Assembly: GCF_047324305.1 (NCBI RefSeq)
Contig: NZ_CP178740.1
Location: 3,100,001 to 3,164,000 of the forward strand
From: Acerihabitans sp047324305
GTDB taxonomy: Bacteria > Pseudomonadota > Gammaproteobacteria > Enterobacterales > Enterobacteriaceae
Length of the DNA stretch: 64,000 nucleotides
Direction: 5' to 3'
The position numbers and the translations under genes were made by a program. This document shows, piece after piece, positions 9,511-18,278 of this stretch. A model generated the notes under the pieces. That model worked only from the letters and a program-made list of their open reading frames with translations. It did not search any database and was not told the DNA's origin. The number at the start of each line of letters is the position of its first letter. The first letter of the stretch is position 1.

Positions 9511-10475
9511 TCTTTCTCGGGGTTGATGGGGGAGGCACCAAAACAGCCTTCGTGCTGATAAACTCGGATGGCGAGATATTGGCGCAGCATGAAGCTTCCA
9601 CTTGCTACTATTTAAACGTCGGCCGCGAAAACAGCAAAACCATTATCGTCAACGGTATCGCGGAAGTCTGCCGGCGCGCCGAGATCGCGCCGGACATGAT
9701 TGATTATTCTTTTTTCGGCCTGCCGGCCTACGGCGAAGTCTCGGCGGATGTGCCTTTTCTGGATCAGATTCCCGCCGTGTTGCTTAGCCCGGAAAAATAT
9801 CGCTGCGATAACGATATGGTTTGCGGCTGGGCGGCAAGCCTTGGCTGCCGGGACGGCATCAATATCGTTTCCGGCACGGGCTCGATCGCCTATGGCGAGC
9901 ATAATGGAAAAACCTCCCGCTGCGGCGGTTGGGGGGAGCTGTTCAGCGATGAGGGCAGCGCCTATTGGATCGGCTGTAATGCCCTCAATTTGTTTTCAAA
10001 AATGTCCGATCATCGGCTGAAAATGGATATTCTCTATGATCTGATTAAAAGCAAATACCACATTGATGTTGATCTTGATATCAATGATCTGGTGTTTAAT
10101 AAATGGCAAGGAGACCGGACAAAAATCGCGTCGGTTGCCAGGGTCGCCTATGAAGCGGCGGTCGAGGGCGATAAAGAAAGCTATAAACTTTTTTGTACCG
10201 CAGCCCGTGAACTCGCCATGATGGTGGATTCGGTGCGCAAAGATCTGGCGTACTCACCCGATGAGACCACCCTGGTTTCGTTTACCGGCGGTGTTTTTAA
10301 CTGCGGGGATATCATCCTTGATCCTTTTATGCATGAGCTGGCAAATCTCAGCGGTAGCTATTTAGTATGCCAACCAAAATATAATCCCTCTATGGGGGCC
10401 GCTATTTATGCCGCAAAGATAAGCGGTAATCCCCTGGCGAACGCTGTTCTCAATAAGCTTAAAATTGGAGAATAA
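9507..10475 (+). CDS. BadF/BadG/BcrA/BcrD-family sugar kinase (N-acetylhexosamine kinase-like)
   Basis: 322 aa protein of the ASKHA ATPase fold. DGGGTKT at residues 7-13 is phosphate-1, GTGSIAYGE near 131 is phosphate-2, and CGGWGELFSDEGSAYWIG near 145 and SFTGGVFNCGD near 255 follow the N-acetylglucosamine kinase type of this family. In this operon it most likely phosphorylates an imported amino sugar, giving the 6-phosphate that AgaS needs. That would replace PTS-coupled phosphorylation (inference). It overlaps kbaY by 4 bp and ends one base before the transporter start. Reductase-activating ATPases share the fold but usually carry Fe-S cysteines that are not evident here. Confidence 0.8.
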   Translation: MIFLGVDGGGTKTAFVLINSDGEILAQHEASTCYYLNVGRENSKTIIVNGIAEVCRRAEIAPDMIDYSFFGLPAYGEVSADVPFLDQIPAVLLSPEKYRCDNDMVCGWAASLGCRDGINIVSGTGSIAYGEHNGKTSRCGGWGELFSDEGSAYWIGCNALNLFSKMSDHRLKMDILYDLIKSKYHIDVDLDINDLVFNKWQGDRTKIASVARVAYEAAVEGDKESYKLFCTAARELAMMVDSVRKDLAYSPDETTLVSFTGGVFNCGDIILDPFMHELANLSGSYLVCQPKYNPSMGAAIYAAKISGNPLANAVLNKLKIGE

Positions 10476-10476
10476 A

Positions 10477-11382
10477 ATGAAAAGCAACTCGTGGATAATC
10501 TATACCTTGATGGTGGTATTAACCTGGGGTGTGTGGGGCGGCGTGAGCGCATATCCGACCCAAAAATACAGTTTTCCTGATCAATGGGTTTATATCATAT
10601 GGTCAATTACCATGCTTATCCCATGCTACTTTACGCTAAAAGGAAAAAAGATTGATTTTTCCCCGCAGGCGGTACTTTATGGGCTGGCGATCGGGTTTAC
10701 CGGTGCGGGCGGGCAGTTATTGCTGTTTAAAACCCTCGGCATGGGTGCTCCGGCTTATCTGGTATTCCCCATTATCTCGATTTCGCCCGCAATCACGGTG
10801 ATAATGTCGCTGGTGCTGTTGAAAGAAAGAATTAATTTTCTCGGTACTATCGGTATTATCCTGGCGCTATTGTCGATACTCGCCTTCAGCATAAGCCAGG
10901 GCGACGGTACGACAGTAAGCGGCTCATTGTGGCTGGTGTTTTCAGTTATTATTTGCCTGGCGTGGGGGTTGCAAGCGTTTTTTATGAAAAGGGCGTCCAA
11001 CAATCACATTGAGGATAGCGCTATCTTCTTTTATATGACGCTAACGGGCCTGATCCTGGCGCCCATCGCCTATGCCATGATTCCTGATAAAAGCGGCAGT
11101 TATCCGGCGGCCGCCTATCTTATTACCGCCGCCACCCAGGTATTGAATGCCGTCGGCGCCTTATTCCTGGTGATGGCATTGTCCAGGGGGAAGGCTATCA
11201 TCGTGGCGCCTTGCACCAATGCGCTGGCCCCGGTCCTTACGGCGGTAATATCATTATTATTGTACCAAACCCTGCCAACCGCTTACGCATTGATAGGCAT
11301 TATTCTAGCCATTACAGGTTCCACTATTATGGTTTATTCTGAGGAGAAAAGCAGTACCGCGACAATACAGCCCACGCTTTAA
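10477..11382 (+). CDS. DMT-superfamily (EamA) transporter, probable sugar permease
   Basis: About 301 aa and almost entirely hydrophobic, with roughly ten membrane helices arranged as two EamA repeats; the second begins near residue 145. The first starts with SWIIYTLMVVLTWGVWGG. The start is set at ATG 10477 because GGAG sits six bases upstream; an in-frame TTG at 10465 would place that site inside the gene. It is the last gene of the aga-like operon, so uptake of the operon's substrate without phosphorylation is the natural reading. Family members transport diverse metabolites, and export cannot be excluded. Confidence 0.75.
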   Translation: MKSNSWIIYTLMVVLTWGVWGGVSAYPTQKYSFPDQWVYIIWSITMLIPCYFTLKGKKIDFSPQAVLYGLAIGFTGAGGQLLLFKTLGMGAPAYLVFPIISISPAITVIMSLVLLKERINFLGTIGIILALLSILAFSISQGDGTTVSGSLWLVFSVIICLAWGLQAFFMKRASNNHIEDSAIFFYMTLTGLILAPIAYAMIPDKSGSYPAAAYLITAATQVLNAVGALFLVMALSRGKAIIVAPCTNALAPVLTAVISLLLYQTLPTAYALIGIILAITGSTIMVYSEEKSSTATIQPTL

Positions 11383-11688
11383 TAAAAAGCATGGTTTCAT
11401 TTTATTATTAATTTGCGGACAGTATTGATACCGATTATCTCCGTTGCCACTCAGATCTGATATATGCAAAGGGTAACTGTTTAAAATCAGCCGTTTTACT
11501 TTATTATTATGCGCTTTAGGGTAATTGAACCTATTCTTATGGTTGGTTACTGTCATTAATTATAATTTGCTTTCGCTGTAATTCCCGCCATAGAACTGTA
11601 TTGAATTATGGCGGCCCGGGTATGGGCCTCACCTCGCTGTGATACCGGCATGCGGTTTTCTTACCGCATGCTCCTTATTTCCATCGGG
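11383..11688. other. intergenic region with inverted repeat between transporter gene and iap
   Basis: No gene is seen in these 306 bp between convergent genes. The only structure is an inverted repeat at about 11648-11671 (GCATGCGGT, six-base spacer, ACCGCATGC), a possible terminator or REP-like element. It lacks a clear T-tract on either strand. The left part is AT-rich. Confidence 0.5.
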
Positions 11689-12714
11689 CTAGGATTTAGC
11701 CCCCTGCGTCAGTCCTTGCAACAGCGGCCACAACAGTTTCATGCTGTCGCGCGCGCGTTTACCGATTTGTCCGGTCAGGTGGGTATCAAGATACTGGATA
11801 TTATCGCGCTGGCTCTGGTAACGCGCCATTCCCTGGGGAAAGTTACGACTGGGCTTGCGCTGCAGGCAACTGTCGCCGTTTGTGCCCGAGCCCACATCCA
11901 GCACCGAGAATCCCGCCTTGGCAAACGGCAGCGCGTCGCTGGCGCAAGCGGCCGAGGTCCTGATGCCGGGGCTTAAGATCAGCGGGATACCCGCCTGGCG
12001 CGCCTGGGCGCCCAGGTTTTTAACCAGTTCCTGCAGGCGGGCGTCGCCGCTGTCCGGGCTGTAATTGACCCGCAGCTTTTCGCCGGCCACCAGGCTGTCG
12101 AGGTTGATCACCAGCAGCGTATTGCGTTTTTCCTGCGCGGACATGCGTTGCAGATAATCATCCACGCCCAGGGTTTCCGGCTCCCCGGCGCTGAGCGCCA
12201 CAAAACGCACGCCCACCGCCAACGTGCCGCGCCCCAACTGCTGCGCCAGACCCAGCATCACGCCGAGGCCGGACGCGTTATCGTCTACCCCCTGTAGCGT
12301 CAGGCCGCCCAAATTGTCATTCAGGTCCTTATCGCTGCGCGGCATAAAGGTATCGGCGTGGGCCACTATCAGCACTTCGCCGGGCGCCGCGCCGGCACGG
12401 GCGGCGATAACCGAGGTGGCGGTAATTCTGCGCCAGTCGGCTTTGCCGGCGCTGCCGTGGAACAGATAACGGGTATTGAAGGCGCGCAGATCGCTGTGGA
12501 AGCCCAGCTCGGTGAACCGACGCTGAAGATAATCCGCCGCCATCAGTTCCGCCGGGCTGCCCGCCATGCGGCCGGGAAAATAGGTAGCGATATAACGAAT
12601 CTGCTCTTGCGCGTATTGGCTTGGAGTGAAGGCGGCGGCGGGGGCGGAAAACGCCAGCAGGGCGCCGAGGCACAGCGTTAAACGGGCGCGCTTGCTGCGA
12701 CCGGGGTGAAACAT
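11689..12714 (-). CDS. iap: periplasmic M28 aminopeptidase (alkaline phosphatase isozyme conversion)
   Basis: Iap is a secreted zinc peptidase that trims N-terminal Arg from alkaline phosphatase in E. coli. 341 aa (E. coli 345). A Sec signal peptide is clear (positive N-region, LTLCLGALLAFSAPAAA). M28 metal-site motifs follow: AHADTF near 117, GVDDNASG near 137 and SAGEPE near 175, then a C-terminal LDVGSG. AAGGAT precedes the ATG at 12714. It is divergent from cysG. In E. coli iap flanks the CRISPR-Cas locus next to cysH; here the aga-like operon takes that place. Confidence 0.93.
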   Translation of the reverse strand: MFHPGRSKRARLTLCLGALLAFSAPAAAFTPSQYAQEQIRYIATYFPGRMAGSPAELMAADYLQRRFTELGFHSDLRAFNTRYLFHGSAGKADWRRITATSVIAARAGAAPGEVLIVAHADTFMPRSDKDLNDNLGGLTLQGVDDNASGLGVMLGLAQQLGRGTLAVGVRFVALSAGEPETLGVDDYLQRMSAQEKRNTLLVINLDSLVAGEKLRVNYSPDSGDARLQELVKNLGAQARQAGIPLILSPGIRTSAACASDALPFAKAGFSVLDVGSGTNGDSCLQRKPSRNFPQGMARYQSQRDNIQYLDTHLTGQIGKRARDSMKLLWPLLQGLTQGAKS

Positions 12715-12894
12715 AAAACAGTATCCTTAATAGACGGGAACGGCATCGGTTTTCGCCGCTCAACCCAGCGCTATAGTATGGTACCGCCCCGCGGGCAATA
12801 CAATTTGTACCCATGGCCGCGACCGGCTGATCGCACGATTCGTTGCCCGCAATCCTCTTGGCGCGCGCGCATGAAAGGCGCCGTTATTCCATTA

Positions 12895-12985
12895 AAGCAA
12901 TTGTAATTCCAATTAACTATTTCATAGAACCTAATCGCAAGACGTATAGTCACATTATTGCTAAGCCAAATCATAAAAGGTAGCT
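12895..12985 (+). promoter_or_regulatory. probable cysGDNC promoter region
   Basis: A -10 like TATAGT (12945-12950) is preceded by a poor -35, as is usual for CysB-activated promoters. AT-rich TTATTCC/TAATTCC stretches upstream could be CysB sites, but the CysB consensus is loose and this is only positional support. It lies in the 271-bp divergent spacer between iap and cysG. Confidence 0.35.
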
Positions 12986-14401
12986 GTGGATTATTTACCT
13001 CTTTTTGCCGATCTCAGGCAGCGTCCGGTACTGGTGGTCGGCGGGGGCGAGGTTGCCGCACGCAAGATCCTGCTACTGCAGCGCGCCGGCGCACAGGTCA
13101 GGGTGGTTGCGCGCCGGCTTTCCCCCGATCTCGGTCGTCAGGCGCAAGCGGGCTATCTCCAATGGCTCGGGGAGAGTTTTGCCGCCGACATGCTGGACGG
13201 CGTGTTCCTGGTGATCGCCGCCACCAACGATCGGGCGCTGAACGCCGAGGTTTATGCCGCCGCCGACCAGCGGCATATCCTGGTCAATGTGGTGGACGAT
13301 CAGCCCCAGTGTTCGTTTATCTTCCCCTCCATCGTCGATCGTTCGCCCATCATGGTGGCGATTTCCTCCGGGGGAAAGGCGCCGGTGCTGGCGCGCATAC
13401 TGCGCGAAAAACTGGAATCCCTGCTGCCGGCCTTTCTTGGCCCGATGGCGGAGATGGCCGGCGCTTTTCGCGAGCGGGTAAAACAGCATTTTCCGGCCAT
13501 GGACGCGCGGCGGCGTTTTTGGGAGCGGGCGTTTAACGGGCGTTTCGCCGGCCTGGCGGCGCAGGGGCGGCATGACGACGCCCAGGCGGCGCTGGAGCGG
13601 GAGCTTGACGCGCCGGCCGGACAGGCCGGCGACGTGGCACTGGTGGGCGCCGGCCCGGGCGACGCGGGCCTGTTGACGCTGCGCGCCCTGCAACTGATGC
13701 AGCAGGCGGACGTGGTGCTCCACGATTACCTGGTCAGCGCCGAGGTGCTGGAACTGGTGCGGCGGGATGCCGAGCTGATTTGCGTCGGTAAACGCGCCGG
13801 CGACTTTTGCATGCCGCAGGAAGAGATTAACCGGCAACTGGTCGAACACGCGCGGCAGGGCAAACGCGTGGTACGCCTGAAAGGCGGGGATCCGTTTATC
13901 TTCGGGCGCGGCGGCGAAGAGCTACAGGCGGTGGCCGCCGCCGGCATCCCTTTCCAGGTGGTGCCGGGGGTCACCGCCGCCGCGGGCGCCACCGCCTACG
14001 CCGGCATTCCTCTCACCCACCGCGACCATGCGCAAAGCGTGACCTTTATTACCGGCCACGCGCGCCGCGGCGGCGGCGATCTCGATTGGCCGGCGCTGGC
14101 GGCGGGCCGCCAGACCCTGGCTATCTATATGGGATTGATGAAAGCAGGGGACATCAGCCGGCAGCTTATCCTGCACGGCCGTTCGCCCTTGACGCCGGTG
14201 GCGGTGATAAGCCACGGCACCCTGGCCTCCCAGCAGGTGCTGACCGGTACCCTGGGACAACTCGACACCCTGGCGCAACAGGCGTCCACCCCGGCTTTGC
14301 TGGTCATCGGCGAAGTTGTCACCCTTCATGATGAAATCGCCTGGTTTGGCGTCCAACAATCGGCGGCGCAACAGCGCGCGACGTTGGTTAACCTGGCTTA
14401 A
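12986..14401 (+). CDS. cysG: siroheme synthase (uroporphyrinogen-III methyltransferase/precorrin-2 dehydrogenase/ferrochelatase)
   Basis: Trifunctional enzyme that makes siroheme, the prosthetic group of CysI. The N-terminal dehydrogenase/chelatase half has VVGGGEVAARK near 14, IAATNDRALN near 76 and SIVDRSPIMVAISSGG near 112. The C-terminal methyltransferase half has VGAGPGDAGLLTLRAL near 220, GGDPFIFGRGGEE near 300 and GIPLTHRDHAQS near 335. 471 aa versus 457 in E. coli. The start is GTG 12986 after AAAGG. In E. coli K-12 cysG belongs to the nir operon; here it leads cysDNC, so siroheme supply is tied to sulfate assimilation. Confidence 0.96.
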   Translation: MDYLPLFADLRQRPVLVVGGGEVAARKILLLQRAGAQVRVVARRLSPDLGRQAQAGYLQWLGESFAADMLDGVFLVIAATNDRALNAEVYAAADQRHILVNVVDDQPQCSFIFPSIVDRSPIMVAISSGGKAPVLARILREKLESLLPAFLGPMAEMAGAFRERVKQHFPAMDARRRFWERAFNGRFAGLAAQGRHDDAQAALERELDAPAGQAGDVALVGAGPGDAGLLTLRALQLMQQADVVLHDYLVSAEVLELVRRDAELICVGKRAGDFCMPQEEINRQLVEHARQGKRVVRLKGGDPFIFGRGGEELQAVAAAGIPFQVVPGVTAAAGATAYAGIPLTHRDHAQSVTFITGHARRGGGDLDWPALAAGRQTLAIYMGLMKAGDISRQLILHGRSPLTPVAVISHGTLASQQVLTGTLGQLDTLAQQASTPALLVIGEVVTLHDEIAWFGVQQSAAQQRATLVNLA

Positions 14402-14411
14402 GGATGTAAAA

Positions 14412-15320
14412 ATGGATCAACAACGACATACTCATTTGCGGCAACTGGAGGCGGAAAGCATCCATATTATCCGCGAGGTGGCGGCCGAATTCGCCAATCC
14501 GGTCATGATGTACTCCATCGGCAAGGATTCCTCGGTGATGCTGCATCTGGCCCGCAAGGCGTTTTTCCCGGGCACGCTGCCGTTTCCGCTGCTGCATGTG
14601 GATACCGGCTGGAAATTCCGCGAAATGTATGAATTTCGCGATCGCACCGCCAAGGCCTATGGCTTCGAGCTGCTGGTGCACCGTAATCCGGACGGGGTGG
14701 CGATGGGCATTAATCCCTTTATCCACGGCAGCGCCAAACATACCGATATCATGAAAACCGAAGGCCTTAAGCAGGCGCTGAATAAATACGGTTTCGACGC
14801 CGCGTTCGGCGGCGCCCGGCGCGACGAGGAAAAGTCCCGCGCCAAGGAGCGCATCTACTCCTTTCGCGATCGGTTGCACCGCTGGGACCCGAAAAACCAG
14901 CGGCCGGAGCTGTGGCATAACTATAACGGCCAGATCAACAAAGGCGAAAGCATCCGCGTCTTCCCGTTGTCCAACTGGACCGAGCTGGATATCTGGCAAT
15001 ATATCTACCTGGAAAACATAGAAATTGTGCCGCTTTACCTCGCCAAGCCGCGCCCGGTGCTGGAGCGCGACGGCATGCTGCTGATGGTGGATGACGACCG
15101 TATCGATCTGCAGCCGGGAGAAGTGATCAGCCAGCGCATGGTGCGGTTTCGCACCCTTGGCTGCTGGCCGCTTACCGGCGCGGTGGATTCCACGGCGCAG
15201 ACCCTGCCCGAGATTATCGAGGAAATGCTGGTGTCCACCACCAGCGAAAGGCAGGGCCGGGTTATCGACCGCGATCAGTCCGGATCGATGGAACTGAAAA
15301 AGCGTCAGGGTTATTTTTAA
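14412..15320 (+). CDS. cysD: sulfate adenylyltransferase subunit 2
   Basis: CysD forms adenosine 5'-phosphosulfate from ATP and sulfate as the catalytic partner of the GTPase CysN. Starting at ATG 14412 (AGGATG just upstream) gives 302 aa, the same as E. coli. The PP-loop SIGKDSSVML is near residue 36, DTGWKFREMYEFRD follows near 65, and GGARRDEEKSRAKER near 135. It lies 10 bp after cysG and 12 bp before cysN. Confidence 0.98.
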   Translation: MDQQRHTHLRQLEAESIHIIREVAAEFANPVMMYSIGKDSSVMLHLARKAFFPGTLPFPLLHVDTGWKFREMYEFRDRTAKAYGFELLVHRNPDGVAMGINPFIHGSAKHTDIMKTEGLKQALNKYGFDAAFGGARRDEEKSRAKERIYSFRDRLHRWDPKNQRPELWHNYNGQINKGESIRVFPLSNWTELDIWQYIYLENIEIVPLYLAKPRPVLERDGMLLMVDDDRIDLQPGEVISQRMVRFRTLGCWPLTGAVDSTAQTLPEIIEEMLVSTTSERQGRVIDRDQSGSMELKKRQGYF

Positions 15321-15332
15321 GGAGCGATCGAC

Positions 15333-16760
15333 ATGAACACGACCATAGCTAAACAGATCGCCGAACAGGGCGGCGTGGAAGCCTACCTGCATGCGCAACA
15401 GTATAAAAGCCTGCTGCGCTTTCTCACCTGCGGCAGCGTGGACGACGGCAAAAGCACCCTGATTGGCCGCCTGCTGCACGATACCCGTCAAATTTATGAA
15501 GATCAGCTGACTACGCTGCACTCCGACAGCAAGCGCCTGGGCACCCAGGGCGAGAAGCTGGACCTCGCGCTGCTGGTGGACGGCCTGCAGGCGGAGCGGG
15601 AGCAGGGCATCACCATTGACGTGGCTTACCGCTATTTCTCCACGGAAAAGCGTAAATTCATTATTGCCGATACGCCGGGGCATGAACAGTACACGCGCAA
15701 CATGGCCACCGGCGCGTCCACCTGCGATCTGGCGATCCTGTTAATCGACGCGCGCAAAGGCGTGCTGGACCAGACCCGCCGCCATAGTTTTATCAGTACG
15801 CTGCTGGGCATTCGTCATCTGGTGGTGGCGGTCAACAAGATGGATTTGGTGGACTACCGGCAGACTGTCTTTGAACAGTTCAAGCAGGATTACCTGCACT
15901 TCGCCGAGGAACTGCCGGTGGATCTGAGCATTACGTTTGTGCCGATTTCCGCCCTTGACGGCGATAACGTCGTCACGCCCAGCGTCGCCATGCCCTGGTA
16001 TAACGGCCCGACGCTGCTGCAGGTGCTGGAAACGGTCGAAGTCATCAATCTTAATGAACAGCAGCCGATGCGTTTTCCCGTGCAGTACGTTAACCGGCCC
16101 AACCTGGATTTCCGTGGTTACGCCGGTACCGTGGCGGCGGGCGTGCTGCGGGTGGGGCAGCAGATAAAAGTGCTGCCTTCGGGCGTCACGTCCTCCATCG
16201 CCCGTATCGTGACCTTCGACGGCGACGTGGCCGAAGCCTGGGCAGGCGAGGCGGTGACGCTGGTCCTGGCGGATGAAATCGATATCAGCCGGGGCGATCT
16301 GGTGGTGGATGGCGCTGAAACGCTGCGCCCGGTGCGCAACGCCCTGGTGGATGTGGTCTGGATGACCGACAACCCGCTGGTGGCCGGCCAAAGCTTCGAC
16401 ATTAAAATCGGCGGTAAAAAGACCCGCGCCCGGATAGAAAATATCCAGTATCAGGTGGAGATCAACAGCCTGACCCAGCGCGTGGTCGACAGCCTGCCGC
16501 TCAATGGCATCGGTCTGGTGGAGCTGGCGTTCGACGAGCCGATGGCGGTGGATAAATACCCGCATAACGCCGTGACCGGCGGCATGATTTTTATCGACCG
16601 CCTGAGCAACGTGACCGTCGGCGCGGGCATGGTGCGCGAACCCTTGGCGGAGGTCTTTACCGAGCCCCAGCGCCACAGCGAATTCGAGCTGGAATTAAAC
16701 GCGCTGGTGCGCCGCCACTTCCCGCACTGGGGCGCGCGTGATTTGCTGGGTGGTAAATAA
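15333..16760 (+). CDS. cysN: sulfate adenylyltransferase subunit 1 (GTPase)
   Basis: CysN couples GTP hydrolysis to APS formation by CysD. 475 aa, as in E. coli. An EF-Tu-like GTPase domain is clear: GSVDDGKST near 34, DTPGHEQYTRNMATG near 111 and NKMDL near 168, followed by the beta-barrel domains. AAGGAG precedes ATG 15333. The stop is two bases before the cysC start. Confidence 0.98.
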   Translation: MNTTIAKQIAEQGGVEAYLHAQQYKSLLRFLTCGSVDDGKSTLIGRLLHDTRQIYEDQLTTLHSDSKRLGTQGEKLDLALLVDGLQAEREQGITIDVAYRYFSTEKRKFIIADTPGHEQYTRNMATGASTCDLAILLIDARKGVLDQTRRHSFISTLLGIRHLVVAVNKMDLVDYRQTVFEQFKQDYLHFAEELPVDLSITFVPISALDGDNVVTPSVAMPWYNGPTLLQVLETVEVINLNEQQPMRFPVQYVNRPNLDFRGYAGTVAAGVLRVGQQIKVLPSGVTSSIARIVTFDGDVAEAWAGEAVTLVLADEIDISRGDLVVDGAETLRPVRNALVDVVWMTDNPLVAGQSFDIKIGGKKTRARIENIQYQVEINSLTQRVVDSLPLNGIGLVELAFDEPMAVDKYPHNAVTGGMIFIDRLSNVTVGAGMVREPLAEVFTEPQRHSEFELELNALVRRHFPHWGARDLLGGK

Positions 16761-16762
16761 CC

Positions 16763-17392
16763 ATGGCCCATCGGCATACCCCATACCCCGCGGCGCCCGA
16801 CAGCAATATTGTCTGGCACGAACACCCGATAACCCGGGAGGATCGCGAACAGTTGCACCGGCATCAGGGAACGGTGGTCTGGTTTACCGGCCTTTCCGGC
16901 TCGGGCAAATCCACCCTGGCGGGCGCCCTTGAACAGGCTCTGCATCCGCTGGGCATCAGCACCTACCTGCTGGACGGCGATAACGTGCGCCATGGTTTAT
17001 GCAGCGATTTGGGGTTCAGCGAAACGGATCGCCGGGAAAATATCCGCCGGGTGGGTGAAGTCGCCCGCCTGATGGTGGATGCCGGACTGGTGGTGCTGAC
17101 CGCCTTTATTTCCCCGCATCGCGCAGAGCGCCGGATGGTGCGCGATCTGCTGCCCGCCGGACGCTTTATCGAAGTGTATGTGGACACGCCGCTGGACATT
17201 TGTGAAGCCCGCGATCCCAAAGGCCTGTATAAAAAAGCCCGCGCGGGGCGGTTGCCTAATTTTACCGGCATCGACGCGGTTTACGAGGCTCCCGAGCAGG
17301 CGGAAATTCATCTTGACGGCCAACAATTGGTAACACATTTGACCGGGCAATTGTTAGACCTGCTGCGTGGCCGCGTTATCATCAGTTCCTGA
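16763..17392 (+). CDS. cysC: adenylylsulfate (APS) kinase
   Basis: CysC phosphorylates APS to PAPS, the substrate of CysH. 209 aa (E. coli 201). The P-loop GLSGSGKST starts near residue 43; LLDGDNVRHGL, RRENIRRVGEVARL and AFISPHR follow, as does DPKGLYKKARAG. Its extra residues are at the N-terminus (HRHTPYPAAPDSN). Last enzyme of the cysGDNC cluster. Confidence 0.98.
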   Translation: MAHRHTPYPAAPDSNIVWHEHPITREDREQLHRHQGTVVWFTGLSGSGKSTLAGALEQALHPLGISTYLLDGDNVRHGLCSDLGFSETDRRENIRRVGEVARLMVDAGLVVLTAFISPHRAERRMVRDLLPAGRFIEVYVDTPLDICEARDPKGLYKKARAGRLPNFTGIDAVYEAPEQAEIHLDGQQLVTHLTGQLLDLLRGRVIISS

Positions 17393-17453
17393 GAAGCCGC
17401 ATCGGTATACCGGCCGTCCGGCCGCGTTACCACCAGCCCAGGAAGTGAGAGGT

Positions 17454-17801
17454 ATGCTGAACGTCACCCAGACCAAGCGCGTCATGCCGGCCAAGGTTAT
17501 CCCCGCCCCGGTAGCCGAACGCGCCGCCGAAGAGCCCGCTTATGGCTTTTGGGGGGCGATGGCGGGGTTTATCTTCTACTGGCTGGCCTTCGCCATTCCC
17601 ATTCTTACCTATGGCGCCAATGCGCTATTCTTCCTGCTCTACACCTGGCCTTTTTTCCTGGCGTTAATCCCGGTATCGGTGCTGATCGGCCTGGTGTTCA
17701 GCGTTCTGCTGACCGGCCGGCTGATCCTGATGATCGCCTGCACCGGCCTGGCGGTTTTTTGCCTGTTCTGGCTGGTGTTCACCGCGCTCACCGGCTGGTA
17801 A
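17454..17801 (+). CDS. ygbE: DUF3561 family inner-membrane protein
   Basis: 115 aa small membrane protein matching YgbE of E. coli, which lies in the same place after cysC. About three hydrophobic helices run from residue 28 to the end, with the conserved TYGANALFFLLYTWPFFLAL. ATG 17454 follows AGTGAGAGG. Its function is unknown. Adjacency to cysC is conserved, but no role in sulfur metabolism is established. Confidence 0.85.
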   Translation: MLNVTQTKRVMPAKVIPAPVAERAAEEPAYGFWGAMAGFIFYWLAFAIPILTYGANALFFLLYTWPFFLALIPVSVLIGLVFSVLLTGRLILMIACTGLAVFCLFWLVFTALTGW

Positions 17802-17960
17802 AGCGTAAGAATGGGGTTACGACGGGTAACAAACCGTAAAAAAGCATTGGAAATGCGCGTAAAAAAGCAGCTTCAGCGTCTTTTCCCCGTCATTTTGGCG
17901 CCCGGTGTGGAGTCCTGGCCCAAGTTATGGGATGATTGGGCTGTCTTTTAGGGGGCGGGG

Positions 17961-18278
17961 ATGGGAAAACTTACGCTGTTATTACTGGTATTGCTTGGCT
18001 GGCTGCAATATTCCTTGTGGCTGGGTAAAAATGGCGTGCACGATTTAGTCCGGGTCGAGGACGACGTGTCGGTCCAACAGGCCGGTAATGCAAAGCTTAA
18101 AGCGCGCAACGATCAATTATTCGCGGAAATCGATGATCTCAACGATGGACAAGAAGCCATTGAGGAACGATCACGCAATGAACTCGGCATGATTAAGCCG
18201 GGAGAGAGTTTCTATCGCCTGGTGCCGGATCAGTCTAAACGTCGGACGGCGGCGCCTGCTTCACAAGACAATCAATAA
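17961..18278 (+). CDS. ftsB: cell division protein FtsB
   Basis: Bitopic divisome protein that forms the FtsQ-FtsB-FtsL complex. 105 aa (E. coli 103). A membrane helix covers about residues 3-20 (LTLLLLVLLGWLQYSLWLG). A periplasmic coiled coil follows with regular hydrophobic spacing, then ERSRNELGMIKPGESFYRLV. Its stop overlaps the ispD ATG (TAATG). Confidence 0.96.
   Translation: MGKLTLLLLVLLGWLQYSLWLGKNGVHDLVRVEDDVSVQQAGNAKLKARNDQLFAEIDDLNDGQEAIEERSRNELGMIKPGESFYRLVPDQSKRRTAAPASQDNQ

Noticed and set aside
4865..11688. Possible CRISPR array between cysH and iap
   Set aside because: No regularly spaced direct repeats and no cas-like protein were seen in this interval.
14388..15683. 431-codon minus-strand frame opposite cysD/cysN
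   Set aside because: It is a shadow of highly conserved plus-strand genes in GC-rich DNA and has no family features.
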